The notes under the pieces are model-generated. The model ran no database searches and was not told the DNA's origin. It saw only the letters and a program-made list of their open reading frames with translations. The position numbers were made by a program, and so were the translations under genes. A stretch of DNA of 64,000 bases. Origin: JAXHUE01 sp034189655. Lineage in GTDB: Bacteria > Chloroflexota > Dehalococcoidia > E44-bin15. Of the stretch, positions 25,360 to 35,728 are shown in pieces. Within the stretch, counting starts at the first letter, position 1. Every line of letters begins with the position of its first letter. The stretch spans positions 12,461-76,460 of the forward strand of contig JAXHUE010000006.1 of assembly GCA_034189655.1 (NCBI GenBank). Direction: 5' to 3'.

Positions 25360-25848
25360 ATGCGTATTGGACTTATCGCCGATACCCACATCCCCGATGT
25401 GGTGAGGGCGCTCTCTTCCGAGCTGTGCGAGGCCTTGCGCGGCGTAGACCTCATCCTCCACGCCGGCGATATCTACATATCCTCCGTGCTCGATGATCTG
25501 GAGTTGATCGCGCCGGTGTATGCCGCACGCGGCGACGACGACTGCGGCGACATCGAGCGGGACCCCCGGGTGCGGGAGAGGCACGAGCTGGAGGTAGGGG
25601 GCCTCTCACTGTGGCTCTGCCACCAGCGGCCGTGGCAGGGCGACCACTACGCCCCCGACATCGTGGTCTTCGGCCATGACCACCAGGTGGTGGTGCAGCG
25701 CCACAGCGGCACCCTGTACGTGAACCCGGGCAGCCCCTACTTCCCCGGCTATCGCCGCGGCCCAGGCACGGTGGGCATACTGGAGGTGAGCGACGGGTGG
25801 GCCGAGGCCCACATCGTGCCGCTGGAGCACCTGCCCCCCGCGCTCTAG
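25360..25848 (+). CDS. MJ0936/YfcE-type metallophosphoesterase
   Basis: A 162-aa calcineurin-like phosphoesterase. The dimetal motifs are D8-x-H10, G36-D37, H88 and G105-H-D-H108. The motif normally written GNxD reads G58-D-D-D61, so the bridging-site Asn is an Asp. Members hydrolyse phosphodiesters. Length is normal for the single-domain family. A promoter lies so close that the mRNA should start within a few bases of the ATG. A paralogue with the same GDDD change and the same promoter layout is at 35729-36703, where a second domain is fused. Confidence 0.88.
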   Translation: MRIGLIADTHIPDVVRALSSELCEALRGVDLILHAGDIYISSVLDDLELIAPVYAARGDDDCGDIERDPRVRERHELEVGGLSLWLCHQRPWQGDHYAPDIVVFGHDHQVVVQRHSGTLYVNPGSPYFPGYRRGPGTVGILEVSDGWAEAHIVPLEHLPPAL

Positions 25849-25873
25849 GGGGGTGTCATCGGCGGGGGCGCCC

Positions 25874-25902
25874 TTGCGCCGGCCGCGCCACGCTGCTATA
25901 AT
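25874..25902 (+). promoter_or_regulatory. Promoter of the T-box leader
   Basis: TTGCGC (25874-25879), 17 bp, perfect TATAAT (25897-25902). It drives the T-box RNA and, if read-through occurs, the BNR gene and possibly leuS. Confidence 0.7.
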
Positions 25903-25908
25903 TACACG

Positions 25909-26167
25909 TTGAGCAACGGCCCGTGCCGTCGCCGTATATATGTAGAACAAGGCCGGGAACAGGAGTAGTAGGCCCCCCCGCAGAGAGCCGATGGCTGGTG
26001 GAAATCGGCACCTGGGCCGAACTCGCCTGGGAGCCGCGCCGGTGAAGCCACAGTAGCCGGCGCCGGGGCGCCCGTTATCGCGCCACAGAGTGGGCAGGCC
26101 CGTGCCTGCCAACAGGGGTGGTACCGCGGAGAAGACCCTTCGTCCCTTGGGCGAGGGGTTTCGTTCT
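25909..26167 (+). promoter_or_regulatory. T-box leader, leucine specifier
   Basis: A tRNA-sensing T-box RNA. Stem I elements are visible: AGAGAGCC (about 25983-25990) and the GGTGGAAATCGGCACC segment; the specifier is CTC at 26022-26024 within GAACTCGCC, the usual context, so it reads tRNA-Leu with anticodon GAG. The antiterminator T-box is AGGGGTGGTACCGCGG at 26114-26129. A terminator follows with a 13-bp stem (26133-26145 with 26149-26161), 3-nt loop and a weak T-tract. Such leaders normally sit directly before leuS. Here leuS begins 1.6 kb downstream, after a gene of different composition. Confidence 0.9.
26133..26167 (+). terminator. T-box regulated intrinsic terminator
   Basis: Stem 26133-26145 pairs fully with 26149-26161 (including G-U pairs), then TCGTTCT. 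Its 5' arm lies just after the conserved T-box sequence at 26114-26129, as in other T-box leaders. Confidence 0.85.
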
Positions 26168-26214
26168 ATAGCGAGCAGGCGTAGTGGCAGGGTTGTGCGA
26201 ATCGAGAAGAGCAT

Positions 26215-27480
26215 ATGCTGAAACCACACATCATCTGGACTCGCTGGGTCGTCTTGTTGCTGCTCGACGCCCTCCCGCTACGTGCAGTCGAGCACACCAT
26301 GTCGAACGATGGGGCATGGTGCTGGTTCCAAGACCCCCGCGCAGTATTTGTGAAAGGCAGGCGCACACGCACATATGCGCAATGGGTCACACATGACGGC
26401 CGACTGCAGATCGGGGCATACGATCATGAGACCGGGAGGACGGAAGTCCACACCCTCAAGGAGCAGTGGGACTGCGATGACCACAACGTCGGATCGTTGA
26501 TTGCACTGCCCGACAACCGGATAATGGTCTTCTACGCCCGGCACAGCAAGCGTGGGCTCTTCTGCCGGACTTCATCCAGTGCGGAGGACATCCTCCAGTG
26601 GGACGACGAGGTGACGGTAAGCAACACTGGGCCCATTACGTACAATCACCCGCTCTACCTGAGCGAGGAGAAGAAATTCTACGTATTCTGGCGCGGGCCA
26701 AGCTGGGAACCTACATTTTCCACGTCACGCGACGGCAGGACCTGGAGCAATCCCTGTATCCTGCTCCAGGGTAAGGGGCGGGTCGGGAGAAACGTCAGGC
26801 AATATATGAAGATCGTGAGCGACGGCACGTCGTCGATCCACTTTGCATTCACGGATGGCCATCCACGCAGCGAGAAGAAGAACTCGCTCTATTACGCCCG
26901 ATACGAGGGTGGCATCTTCTCCAAAGCAGACGGCAGCGTGATAGGGAAGAGAGACGCTCTACCGATTCCTCACGGCAAGAGCGACATGGTCTATGACGGA
27001 GACAGCAGAGGTCGGGCCTGGGTGTGGGACATCGCCATCGACGATGCTGGTTTGCCGGTCATAGCCTACACTCGCCTTCCCGCTGAGGAGGACCACAGGT
27101 ATTGCTATGCACGGTGGACCGGAGAGAAGTGGCAGGACACCCAAATCGCTGAGGGAGGCAAATGGTTCCCACAGACACCTGCGGGGAAGAGAGAACCTGA
27201 GCCGCACTACTCGGGCGGTATGGGGCTGGACCATTCGAATCCGTCTACGGTCTACTTCTCTCGGCAGGTGAACGGGGCGTTCGAGATCGAGAAATGGGAC
27301 ACCCCAGATAAGGGTAGAACCTGGCGCTCACTACCCATAACCCGGAGGTCTGAGGGCCTGAATGTGAGACCCGTTGTGCCTCGGGGATACTCTGGCGAAG
27401 CACCACATGTTCTATGGATGTTCGGCAGCTATGAGCACTACACGAGATACAGGACAGGCATTAAACTGCTCACGATCTAG
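26215..27480 (+). CDS. BNR-repeat (BNR_4-like) beta-propeller protein inserted between T-box and leuS
   Basis: A 421-aa protein with a hydrophobic N-terminal signal-like stretch (about residues 8-24, WTRWVVLLLLDALPL) and then a beta-propeller. NDGAWCWFQDPRAVF is the opening signature of the BNR_4 family, and Asp-box-like segments recur (STSRDGRTWSN, DTPDKGRTWRS). BNR_4 proteins are mostly secreted and include polysaccharide lyases and other glycan-active proteins, but many are uncharacterised. Hand counts on three lines give 53-60 percent GC, below the roughly 65 percent of a leuS line, and codon choice is looser, suggesting transfer or foreign assembly. It has no good ribosome site. Its placement breaks the expected T-box to leuS arrangement. 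Confidence 0.8.
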   Translation: MLKPHIIWTRWVVLLLLDALPLRAVEHTMSNDGAWCWFQDPRAVFVKGRRTRTYAQWVTHDGRLQIGAYDHETGRTEVHTLKEQWDCDDHNVGSLIALPDNRIMVFYARHSKRGLFCRTSSSAEDILQWDDEVTVSNTGPITYNHPLYLSEEKKFYVFWRGPSWEPTFSTSRDGRTWSNPCILLQGKGRVGRNVRQYMKIVSDGTSSIHFAFTDGHPRSEKKNSLYYARYEGGIFSKADGSVIGKRDALPIPHGKSDMVYDGDSRGRAWVWDIAIDDAGLPVIAYTRLPAEEDHRYCYARWTGEKWQDTQIAEGGKWFPQTPAGKREPEPHYSGGMGLDHSNPSTVYFSRQVNGAFEIEKWDTPDKGRTWRSLPITRRSEGLNVRPVVPRGYSGEAPHVLWMFGSYEHYTRYRTGIKLLTI

Positions 27481-27763
27481 GAAGAGAATCAAGGCGCACT
27501 CACAAAGCCTTCGAGGCGATGGTCGACACCGCGTCTCAGGGCAGCCGTTATCCGGAAGTAGAGCGAGAACTACCATGCTCTACTACGCCTACGGCCCCAC
27601 CAAGTAAGCGAAAGGACTGGCTAAGCGCGTTCCTGCTGAAGAACAATGCATCGGTCGACTGCCCGAACAAGGAACATGGCTTGCCAGGAGGATACATAGC
27701 ATCGATAGAGGCCGTCGATTCACTTCAAGACCGAATTAAGTATCTACAGATGAAGGTGGAGAT
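27481..27763 (+). other. Low-GC spacer before leuS with no supported gene
   Basis: This 283-bp stretch shares the lower GC of the BNR gene. A 91-codon frame (27519-27794) overlaps leuS but has no ribosome site and no recognisable motif, so it is not called. It contains no terminator and no clear promoter; only the GAAGGTGGAG ribosome site of leuS at its end is functional-looking. It is probably the distal part of the inserted segment. Confidence 0.6.
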
Positions 27764-30228
<2,465 letters not shown>

Positions 30229-30232
<4 letters not shown>

Positions 30233-30257
30233 TGGGCACGCCCCATTGTTGTATACT
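30229..30257 (+). promoter_or_regulatory. Promoter of dnaN
   Basis: TTGATG (30229-30234) overlaps the leuS stop codon; after 17 bp comes TATACT (30252-30257), about 25 bp before the dnaN ATG. Confidence 0.65.
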
Positions 30258-30282
30258 ACTTTCAACATACTGGGGGTGAGCC

Positions 30283-31416
30283 ATGAAACTGACGTGTCTC
30301 CAAGAGAACTTGAGCCGGGGCCTGGGCATAGTGGGCCGTGCCGTGGCCGCGCGGAGCACCCTGCCCATCACCGGCAACGTCCTCCTCGCCACGGAGAAGT
30401 CCAGGCTCAAGCTCGCCGCGACCAACCTGGAGATAGCCATCGTGTGCTGGGTCGGGGCCAAGGTGGAGGAGGAGGGTGCCATCACCGTCCCGGCGCGGCT
30501 GTTTGCCGACTTCGTAAACACCCTGCCCGCAGACACCATCGGCATGAGCACGGCCCCCCAGTCCCGCACCATGGAGCTTGCCTGCCTGCGTGTCCAGGGC
30601 CGCATAAGCGGCACAGACGCCGCGGAGTTCCCCCCCATCCCCCAGATAGGGGAGGGGGTGAGCACCCAGCTCGACCCCGACGTCTTGAGGCTCGCCATCA
30701 CCCAGGTGGCCTTCGCCGCCGCCACCGAGGACACGCGCCCGGTGCTCACCGGCTGCCTCTGCGAGTTTGAGGGCGATACGCTCACCCTCGCCGCCGCCGA
30801 CGGCTTCCGCCTCGCCGTGCACAAGGCCCCCCTGTCCCAGCCAGTCGCCGAGAAGACCTCGGTCATCGTCCCGGCGCGCGCCTTACACGAGCTCCACCGC
30901 TTGATCGCCGAGCGCGACGAGCCCGTGGATGTCACCATCAACCCTACCCGCAGCCAGGTGCTCTTTAGGCTCAAGGACGTGGAGATGGTGTCCCAGCTCA
31001 TCCAGGGCACCTTCCCCAACTATGCCCAGCTCATCCCCCAGTCCCACGCCACCCGGGCCGATATGAGCCTCGCCGACTTCACCAAGGCGACCAGGACCTC
31101 CGCCATCTTCGCCCGCGAGGGCAGCGCCATCGTGCGCGTCCAGGTCACCCCCGGCAAGGAGCTCTCCCAGGGCAAGGTGGTGCTCTCCGCCCGTGCCGAG
31201 GAGGTGGGGGACAACGTGGGCGAGGTCGATGCCGCGGTGGAGGGTGAGGAGACCAAGATCGCCTTCAACACCAGGTACCTCTCCGACGTGCTGGGGGTGA
31301 TGCGTGGGGAGAAGGTGCGCCTGGATACCACCAGCCCCTCAAGCCCTGGGGTGTTCAGCCAGGTGGGCATCGAGAACTACCTGCACGTCATCATGCCTAT
31401 GTTCGTGCAGTGGTGA
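30283..31416 (+). CDS. dnaN: DNA polymerase III beta sliding clamp
   Basis: A 377-aa beta clamp that tethers the replicative polymerase to DNA. Three clamp domains of about 120 residues each are visible: MKLTCLQENLSRGLGIVGRAVAARSTLPI (described in part), the RPVLTGCLCEFEGDTLTLAAADGFRLAV block and the C-terminal YLHVIMPM clamp pocket. Ribosome site GGGGGTGAG. It is not next to dnaA or an origin here and has its own promoter. A second clamp elsewhere in the genome cannot be excluded. Confidence 0.95.
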   Translation: MKLTCLQENLSRGLGIVGRAVAARSTLPITGNVLLATEKSRLKLAATNLEIAIVCWVGAKVEEEGAITVPARLFADFVNTLPADTIGMSTAPQSRTMELACLRVQGRISGTDAAEFPPIPQIGEGVSTQLDPDVLRLAITQVAFAAATEDTRPVLTGCLCEFEGDTLTLAAADGFRLAVHKAPLSQPVAEKTSVIVPARALHELHRLIAERDEPVDVTINPTRSQVLFRLKDVEMVSQLIQGTFPNYAQLIPQSHATRADMSLADFTKATRTSAIFAREGSAIVRVQVTPGKELSQGKVVLSARAEEVGDNVGEVDAAVEGEETKIAFNTRYLSDVLGVMRGEKVRLDTTSPSSPGVFSQVGIENYLHVIMPMFVQW

Positions 31417-31501
31417 TGGGTGGGTGAGAGCCCCCTCGAATTCGCCGCCGGCGCCTTTTCAGGGCGAGGCCATCTCCCAGAAACGCCTCATTATGGCATA
31501 A

Positions 31502-31517
31502 AAAGGGGCTAACCCCT
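31502..31517. repeat. Palindrome overlapping a -35 element
   Basis: AAGGGGCTAACCCCTT, a 6-bp perfect inverted repeat with a 4-nt centre. Its last T begins the TTGACA of the promoter at 31517-31522, so it could be an operator. On the minus strand it would be followed by TTTTTATG and could act as a terminator, but no gene ends there. Confidence 0.55.
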
Positions 31518-31546
31518 TGACACAGGCAGTGAGAACCTGCTAACCT
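31517..31546 (+). promoter_or_regulatory. Promoter candidate of the coiled-coil gene
   Basis: TTGACA (31517-31522), 18 bp, TAACCT (31541-31546). Perfect -35, modest -10. Confidence 0.45.
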
Positions 31547-31726
31547 TCCATGGCCGAAACGAGTCCAGCCCCTGCCTCCGTGGGGGTGCCATTCGCGAGG
31601 CCGTGTCCTCCCCGTATCCGGACCATCCAGTAGAGGCGCACGCGGTCGCCTCCGGCAATGCACGGGTGCAACCTGTGCTGACTCGAGCGCAACGACCCGA
31701 TTTCGCTCTGGTAAAGGAGGGTAGCA
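31547..31726 (+). other. Long structured 5' leader of the coiled-coil gene
   Basis: About 170 nt without a gene between the promoter and the AAAGGAGG ribosome site. Small hairpins are visible, such as GAGGCG...CGCCTC (about 31634-31653) and GCAC...GTGC (about 31660-31679). It does not match a riboswitch class I know. Confidence 0.4.
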
Positions 31727-32996
31727 ATGGTCGATGAGACTAAGGAGCCGCGGGAGCCGTCGAAGATAACGACGAAGCCGCTTCCTCAGATCCTGGACGA
31801 GATGGACGATAACATCAGGGCTGCCATCGAGGCGGCGCGTAAGGCCACGGAAGCGGCGAAGGATGCCAGGGAGGCTGCCTCCTCGGCCACCAACGCCTCG
31901 AAAGAGGCCGCGGACAGGGCCGAAGAGGCGCGCCGGGCGGGCGAGGAGGCGGCAGAGAAGGCGTCGCGGGCGGCNNNNNNNNNNCTTCTTGGCGGCCTCG
32001 GCTGCCGCCAAGAAGGCCGAGGACCAGGCCAATGCTGCCATGAAGGCCGCCGAGGCGGCGGAGAAGGGGGCGAGGGAGGCAGCAGAGAGGGCGCTCAAGG
32101 AGGCCGAGGCCGCCGCCACTGAGATGGCGAGGAGGGCCGAAGAGGCGGCCCAGGCGGCAATGGACGCGGCGGCAAAGGCACTCCAGGAGGCCAGGGACGC
32201 CGCTGAGGCCGCCATGAGGACATCGGGGGAGGCGGCAGGTCGCGCCGAGGAGGCAGCGAAACGGGCCGAGGAGACGGCTAAGGCCGCCGAGATAGCCGCC
32301 CAGGAGGCTACCAGGAGCGCCGCAGAGGTGAAGTCGCGCTCCGAGGAGGCCGCGACGCTGGCCGCGGAGACGGCGGCTGCGGCCAAGGGCTCACTGGCGG
32401 AGGCCGTCATCGCGGCGAATGCCGCGGCTGCTCGCGCCACCGAGCTCGCCGCGCAGGCCCAGCAGGCCAGGTCTGACCTGGCGGCGGCCCAGAACGCCGA
32501 GAACGCCCAGAAGACCGACGAGGCCGGGAGAGAGGCCAAGAAGGTCGCCGCTCACACGTACCGCGTCGCTGAGGAGGTGGGCCGCAAGGCCGACGCCGCA
32601 GCCCTCGCCGGAGACGAGGCCATCGAGGCGGCGGCACAGGTATCCGGGCCCATCGCAGAGAGGGTCAGCGCTGCCGGCAAGGACGCCAAGGAGGCCGCGG
32701 CCGCGGCCCTGGAGGTGGCCAACAGCGCGCGAAGCGAGGCCGAGCTCGCCGATACCGCCGGCGACGAGGCCATCAGGGCGGCGATGGCAGTGCTGCAGCA
32801 GCTCGTGTTTCAGGCCCAGGAGAAGGCTGACCAGGCCCTGCGGGCGTCGTCGGAGGCACGGCCGGTACCCATCGCCGAGATCGTGAGGAGCGTCATCGGC
32901 TCAAGGATCATGATCATGATACTCATCTCCATCTTCCTCGCCGCGGTGATGGCGGCAGTGGTCATAAGCGCCGGGCTTTTGGGTATCGGGGTATAG
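31727..32996 (+). CDS. Ala/Glu-rich coiled-coil protein with C-terminal membrane anchor (interrupted by N run)
   Basis: About 420 residues. After a short N-terminal TTKPLPQILDEMDDNI segment the protein is almost pure helix, built from Ala, Glu, Lys and Arg with irregular AAEAA/EEA repeats, as in late-embryogenesis-type or apolipoprotein-like helices. The last 30 residues form one TM helix (MIMILISIFLAAVMAAVVISAGLLGIGV region), with no N-terminal signal, so it is likely a tail-anchored inner-membrane rod facing the cytoplasm. Ten N at 31975-31984 put the two halves out of frame by one base; since both halves share composition this is most likely a gap-length error, not a true frameshift. Good AAAGGAGG ribosome site; ends in a strong terminator. 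No family recognised. Confidence 0.75.
31975..31984. other. Assembly gap (10 N) inside the coiled-coil gene
   Basis: Ten N within repetitive Ala-codon sequence, where assemblers often fail. The reading frame shifts across it. Confidence 0.97.
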
Positions 32997-33009
32997 AGAG
33001 GGAACAGGC

Positions 33010-33047
33010 GAGGCCCCCGCTCGCAGGGTGGGGGCCTCTCTTTGTGT
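33010..33047 (+). terminator. Intrinsic terminator after the coiled-coil gene
   Basis: GAGGCCCCC (33010-33018) pairs with GGGGGCCTC (33030-33038), followed by TCTTTGTGT. Confidence 0.85.
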
Positions 33048-33070
33048 CTAGCAGGCACTGGTGCCAACGA

Positions 33071-33099
33071 TAAAGGGGGCCGCCACAGTGGCGGCCCCC
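33071..33099 (-). terminator. Intrinsic terminator of the acyl-CoA dehydrogenase operon
   Basis: On the minus strand an 11-bp perfect stem (33075-33085 with 33089-33099) is followed by TTTA (33071-33074), 20 bp after the stop of the 33121 gene. Confidence 0.8.
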
Positions 33100-33120
33100 C
33101 GTTCATATATCTGCCCGTGT

Positions 33121-34251
33121 CTAGATGCCAAGCTGCCGGGCGATGGCCTCCCGCTGCACCTCCCCGTTGCCGAAGTTGAACTCGGCGGAGAGCGCCCTGC
33201 GGTAGTAGAGGCCGATATCGTGGTCTCTGGTGGTGCCGATGGCGCCGTGGATGTGCACCGAGCGCTCGGTGATGAACTTGTAGGCCTGGTTGGCCCACCC
33301 CTTGGTCGCCGCCACCAGCTTGGAGCAGGGCATGCCCTCCGAGACCATCCATGCCGTCTCGTAGATCAGGTTGCGCGCCGTCTCCAGGTATATCACCATG
33401 TTTGCCATGTAGTGCTGCAGCACCTGGAAGGAGCTGATGGGCTTCCCGTACTGCACCCTGTCCTTGGAGTAGGCCACGGTCATGTCCAGTGCCGCCTCGC
33501 AGCCGCCGAGCATCTCGGCGCACCTGGCGATGGTGGCCTGCTCAAGTGCCCGGGCCACGATGGGCCACCCCTTGTCCAGCTCGCCCAGTATCGCGGTCTT
33601 GGGCACGCTCACCTTGCTGAACACCACCTCGCACTGCTTGTCGGCGCCGATGGTGGGTATCACCGTGCTGCTTATGCCCGGGGCCTTGCCATCGCAGATG
33701 AACACCGTGATGCCTGCCTCGGCCGTGCCCTCCTTGGTGCGGGCGACGACCAGGATGTAGTCGGCGATGTGGGCGTTCTCCACGAAGAGCTTGGTGCCCT
33801 CCAGCACGTAGCTATCGCCCTGGGCGGTGGCCTTCAGGCTCACCCCGGACGGCTGGTAGCTGGCGCTGGGCTCGACTAGGGCCATGGTCACGATGGCCTC
33901 GCCGTTGGCGATCTTGGGCAGGAGCTCCTTCTTCTGTGCCTCGCTGCCGGCGGCGATGATGGGCAGGGCACCCAGCACCACCGTGGAGAAGAAGGGGCCG
34001 GGCAGGATGTTGCGCCCCATCTCCTGGAGGAGCAGCACCAGGTCCATGAACTCCATCCCCATGCCGTCGTAGTCCTCCGGGATCACCAGGCCCATCCATC
34101 CCAGCTCTGCCATCTTCTTCCAGATATCGGGGGAGTATCCCTTCTCGTCCTCCTCGAGCTCCTTGACCAGCGTCTTGGGGCACTCGGTGGACAGGAAATC
34201 GCGGGCCGAGTTCTTAAGCATCTCCTGCTCTTCGGTGAAATCGAGGTTCAT
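33121..34251 (-). CDS. Acyl-CoA dehydrogenase, likely subunit of a heteromeric pair
   Basis: A 376-aa acyl-CoA dehydrogenase-family protein. N-terminal (MNLDFTEEQEMLKNSARDFL), middle and C-terminal domains are all present, but the FAD/substrate motif is degenerate (ALVEPSASYQPSG instead of TEPxAGSD) and the C-terminus reads FNFGNGEVQREAIARQLGI, without the usual catalytic YEGT. Adjacent pairs of such proteins in actinobacteria (FadE/ChsE1-ChsE2 type) form alpha2beta2 enzymes with shared active sites. The next gene upstream (34285-35478) is the natural partner, 33 bp away. Clean start with GAAAGGAG upstream. Confidence 0.88.
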   Translation of the reverse strand: MNLDFTEEQEMLKNSARDFLSTECPKTLVKELEEDEKGYSPDIWKKMAELGWMGLVIPEDYDGMGMEFMDLVLLLQEMGRNILPGPFFSTVVLGALPIIAAGSEAQKKELLPKIANGEAIVTMALVEPSASYQPSGVSLKATAQGDSYVLEGTKLFVENAHIADYILVVARTKEGTAEAGITVFICDGKAPGISSTVIPTIGADKQCEVVFSKVSVPKTAILGELDKGWPIVARALEQATIARCAEMLGGCEAALDMTVAYSKDRVQYGKPISSFQVLQHYMANMVIYLETARNLIYETAWMVSEGMPCSKLVAATKGWANQAYKFITERSVHIHGAIGTTRDHDIGLYYRRALSAEFNFGNGEVQREAIARQLGI

Positions 34252-34284
34252 ATCTATAGCTCCTTTCCTCTCCGCTCCTGGCCC

Positions 34285-35478
34285 CTACCACGTCCGGGGC
34301 AGGCCCAGGCCCACGGTGGCGATGATGTTCCTCTGGATCTCGGAGGACCCGGCAAGTATGTTGGAGCCGGGGGCGGTCTGGTAGCCGCTCTGCCAGCGGC
34401 CGCCCATCACGGCATACTTGTCGTGGGAGACCTGGCTGTAGAGGCCGAAGGTCTGGCAGGCGAAGTCGGCCATGCGCTGTGCCAGCTCGGTGCCGTAGAC
34501 CTTGGAGGCAGAGGCGAGCTGGGCGGCGGCGATGAACTCGCCCTTCTCCTGCGACCAGGCCACCCGGTAGGCGAGCGCGCGCCCGGCCTCGATCTCGATG
34601 TAGAGCTGTGCCAGCCCGTGGCGCACGAAGGGGTTCTGTGCCAGGGTCTTGCCGTCGACCTTGGTCTTCTGGCACTCCTCGATGAGGTCGTCGAGGCTGC
34701 GCTGGGCCCCCGCGATGGAGCCTACGCCCGACCTCTCGAAGTTCATCGTCGCCCTGGTGACCCCCCAGCCGTCGTTCTCCTCCCCGACGCGGTTCTTGAC
34801 CGGGACGCGCACGTCGTCGAAGAAGACCTCGTTGAAGAGGTGCGACTGCTCCATGCTGAGCAGCGGCCTTATCGTTATGCCCGGGGTCTTCATGTCCACC
34901 AGGAGGTAGGTGAGCCCACGGCTCCGCTTCTCCTCCGGGTTGGTCCTCACTATCATGAACATCCAGTCTGCGTGGTGGGCGTTCGATGTCCAGATCTTCT
35001 GGCCGTTGACCACGTACTCGTCGCCATCATGCACCGCCTTCGTCGTGAGCGAGGCCAGGTCGGAGCCGGCGTTGGGCTCGCTCCACCCCTGGCACCAGTA
35101 GATCTCGGCGCGAGCGATAGGGGGCAGGTGCTCTTTCTTCTGCTCCTCGCTCCCCACGGCGAGGAGGGTGGGCCCGATCATGCCCACGCCGAAGATATCG
35201 CCCGCCGGCACCCGGTAGTACCCCATGACCTCCTGAAATAAGAACTGGTCGATGATTGAGGTCTCCATCCCACCGTACTCCTTGGGCCAGGGGCGCACGA
35301 GCCAGCCCCTCTCCGCCACCTTGCGATGACAACTGCGGGTGAACCCCCATCCCTCATCGGAGTACTGGCTCTCCAGCGCCGTTCCCCAGCCCGGGGGAGC
35401 GTCTTTCATCAGTTCCTTGGCGAAGGCCTCGAACTCTTTTCTGAGCGCCTCCTGCTCTGGGGTGAACTTGAAGTCCAT
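34285..35478 (-). CDS. Acyl-CoA dehydrogenase, partner subunit
   Basis: A 397-aa acyl-CoA dehydrogenase with an intact WSEPNAGSDLAS motif, VVNGQKIWTSNAHHAD, and the C-terminal LAGSSEIQRNIIATVGLGLPRTW of the long FadE subgroup. It begins MDFKFTPEQEALRKEFEAF at ATG 35478, behind GAGGAAAGGAG; the extra 44 codons of the longer frame cross the promoter. It is first in a two-gene operon with the 33121 gene. Substrates in characterised heteromeric enzymes are steroid or other bulky acyl-CoAs, but nothing here identifies the substrate. Confidence 0.9.
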   Translation of the reverse strand: MDFKFTPEQEALRKEFEAFAKELMKDAPPGWGTALESQYSDEGWGFTRSCHRKVAERGWLVRPWPKEYGGMETSIIDQFLFQEVMGYYRVPAGDIFGVGMIGPTLLAVGSEEQKKEHLPPIARAEIYWCQGWSEPNAGSDLASLTTKAVHDGDEYVVNGQKIWTSNAHHADWMFMIVRTNPEEKRSRGLTYLLVDMKTPGITIRPLLSMEQSHLFNEVFFDDVRVPVKNRVGEENDGWGVTRATMNFERSGVGSIAGAQRSLDDLIEECQKTKVDGKTLAQNPFVRHGLAQLYIEIEAGRALAYRVAWSQEKGEFIAAAQLASASKVYGTELAQRMADFACQTFGLYSQVSHDKYAVMGGRWQSGYQTAPGSNILAGSSEIQRNIIATVGLGLPRTW

Positions 35479-35547
35479 AGCTACGCTCCTTTCCTCGAAT
35501 GAAGTGCCTCTACTGAGGGGGCCTGCCACATCGAATCGCCATCGATA

Positions 35548-35577
35548 ATGGTAAGGCCACCGCGAGTGCGCTGTCAA
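35548..35577 (-). promoter_or_regulatory. Promoter of the acyl-CoA dehydrogenase pair
   Basis: Minus-strand TTGACA (35572-35577), 18 bp, TACCAT (35548-35553); leader about 60 nt. Confidence 0.5.
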
Positions 35578-35690
35578 GGTCAACCATGCGCCAGTGTGAA
35601 TATACGACATGGTGGTATGAGGGCCTTATTACGGCAGGGGGCCGAAATGTCATAACCGCTCGAATACCCCGGCCCGGGCCGCCCAATTTA

Positions 35691-35720
35691 TTGACAAAAT
35701 CGCCCGGCGATGCCCATAAT
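35691..35720 (+). promoter_or_regulatory. Promoter giving a leaderless phosphoesterase-ABA mRNA
   Basis: TTGACA (35691-35696), 18 bp, CATAAT (35715-35720). The start codon is at 35729, within one or two bases of the expected transcription start. Confidence 0.65.
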
Positions 35721-35728
35721 TGGGGTGC

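Noticed and set aside
31975..31984. Apparent frameshift in the coiled-coil gene
   Set aside because: The frame change coincides with ten N in repetitive sequence; both halves have the same composition, so a gap-length error is more likely.
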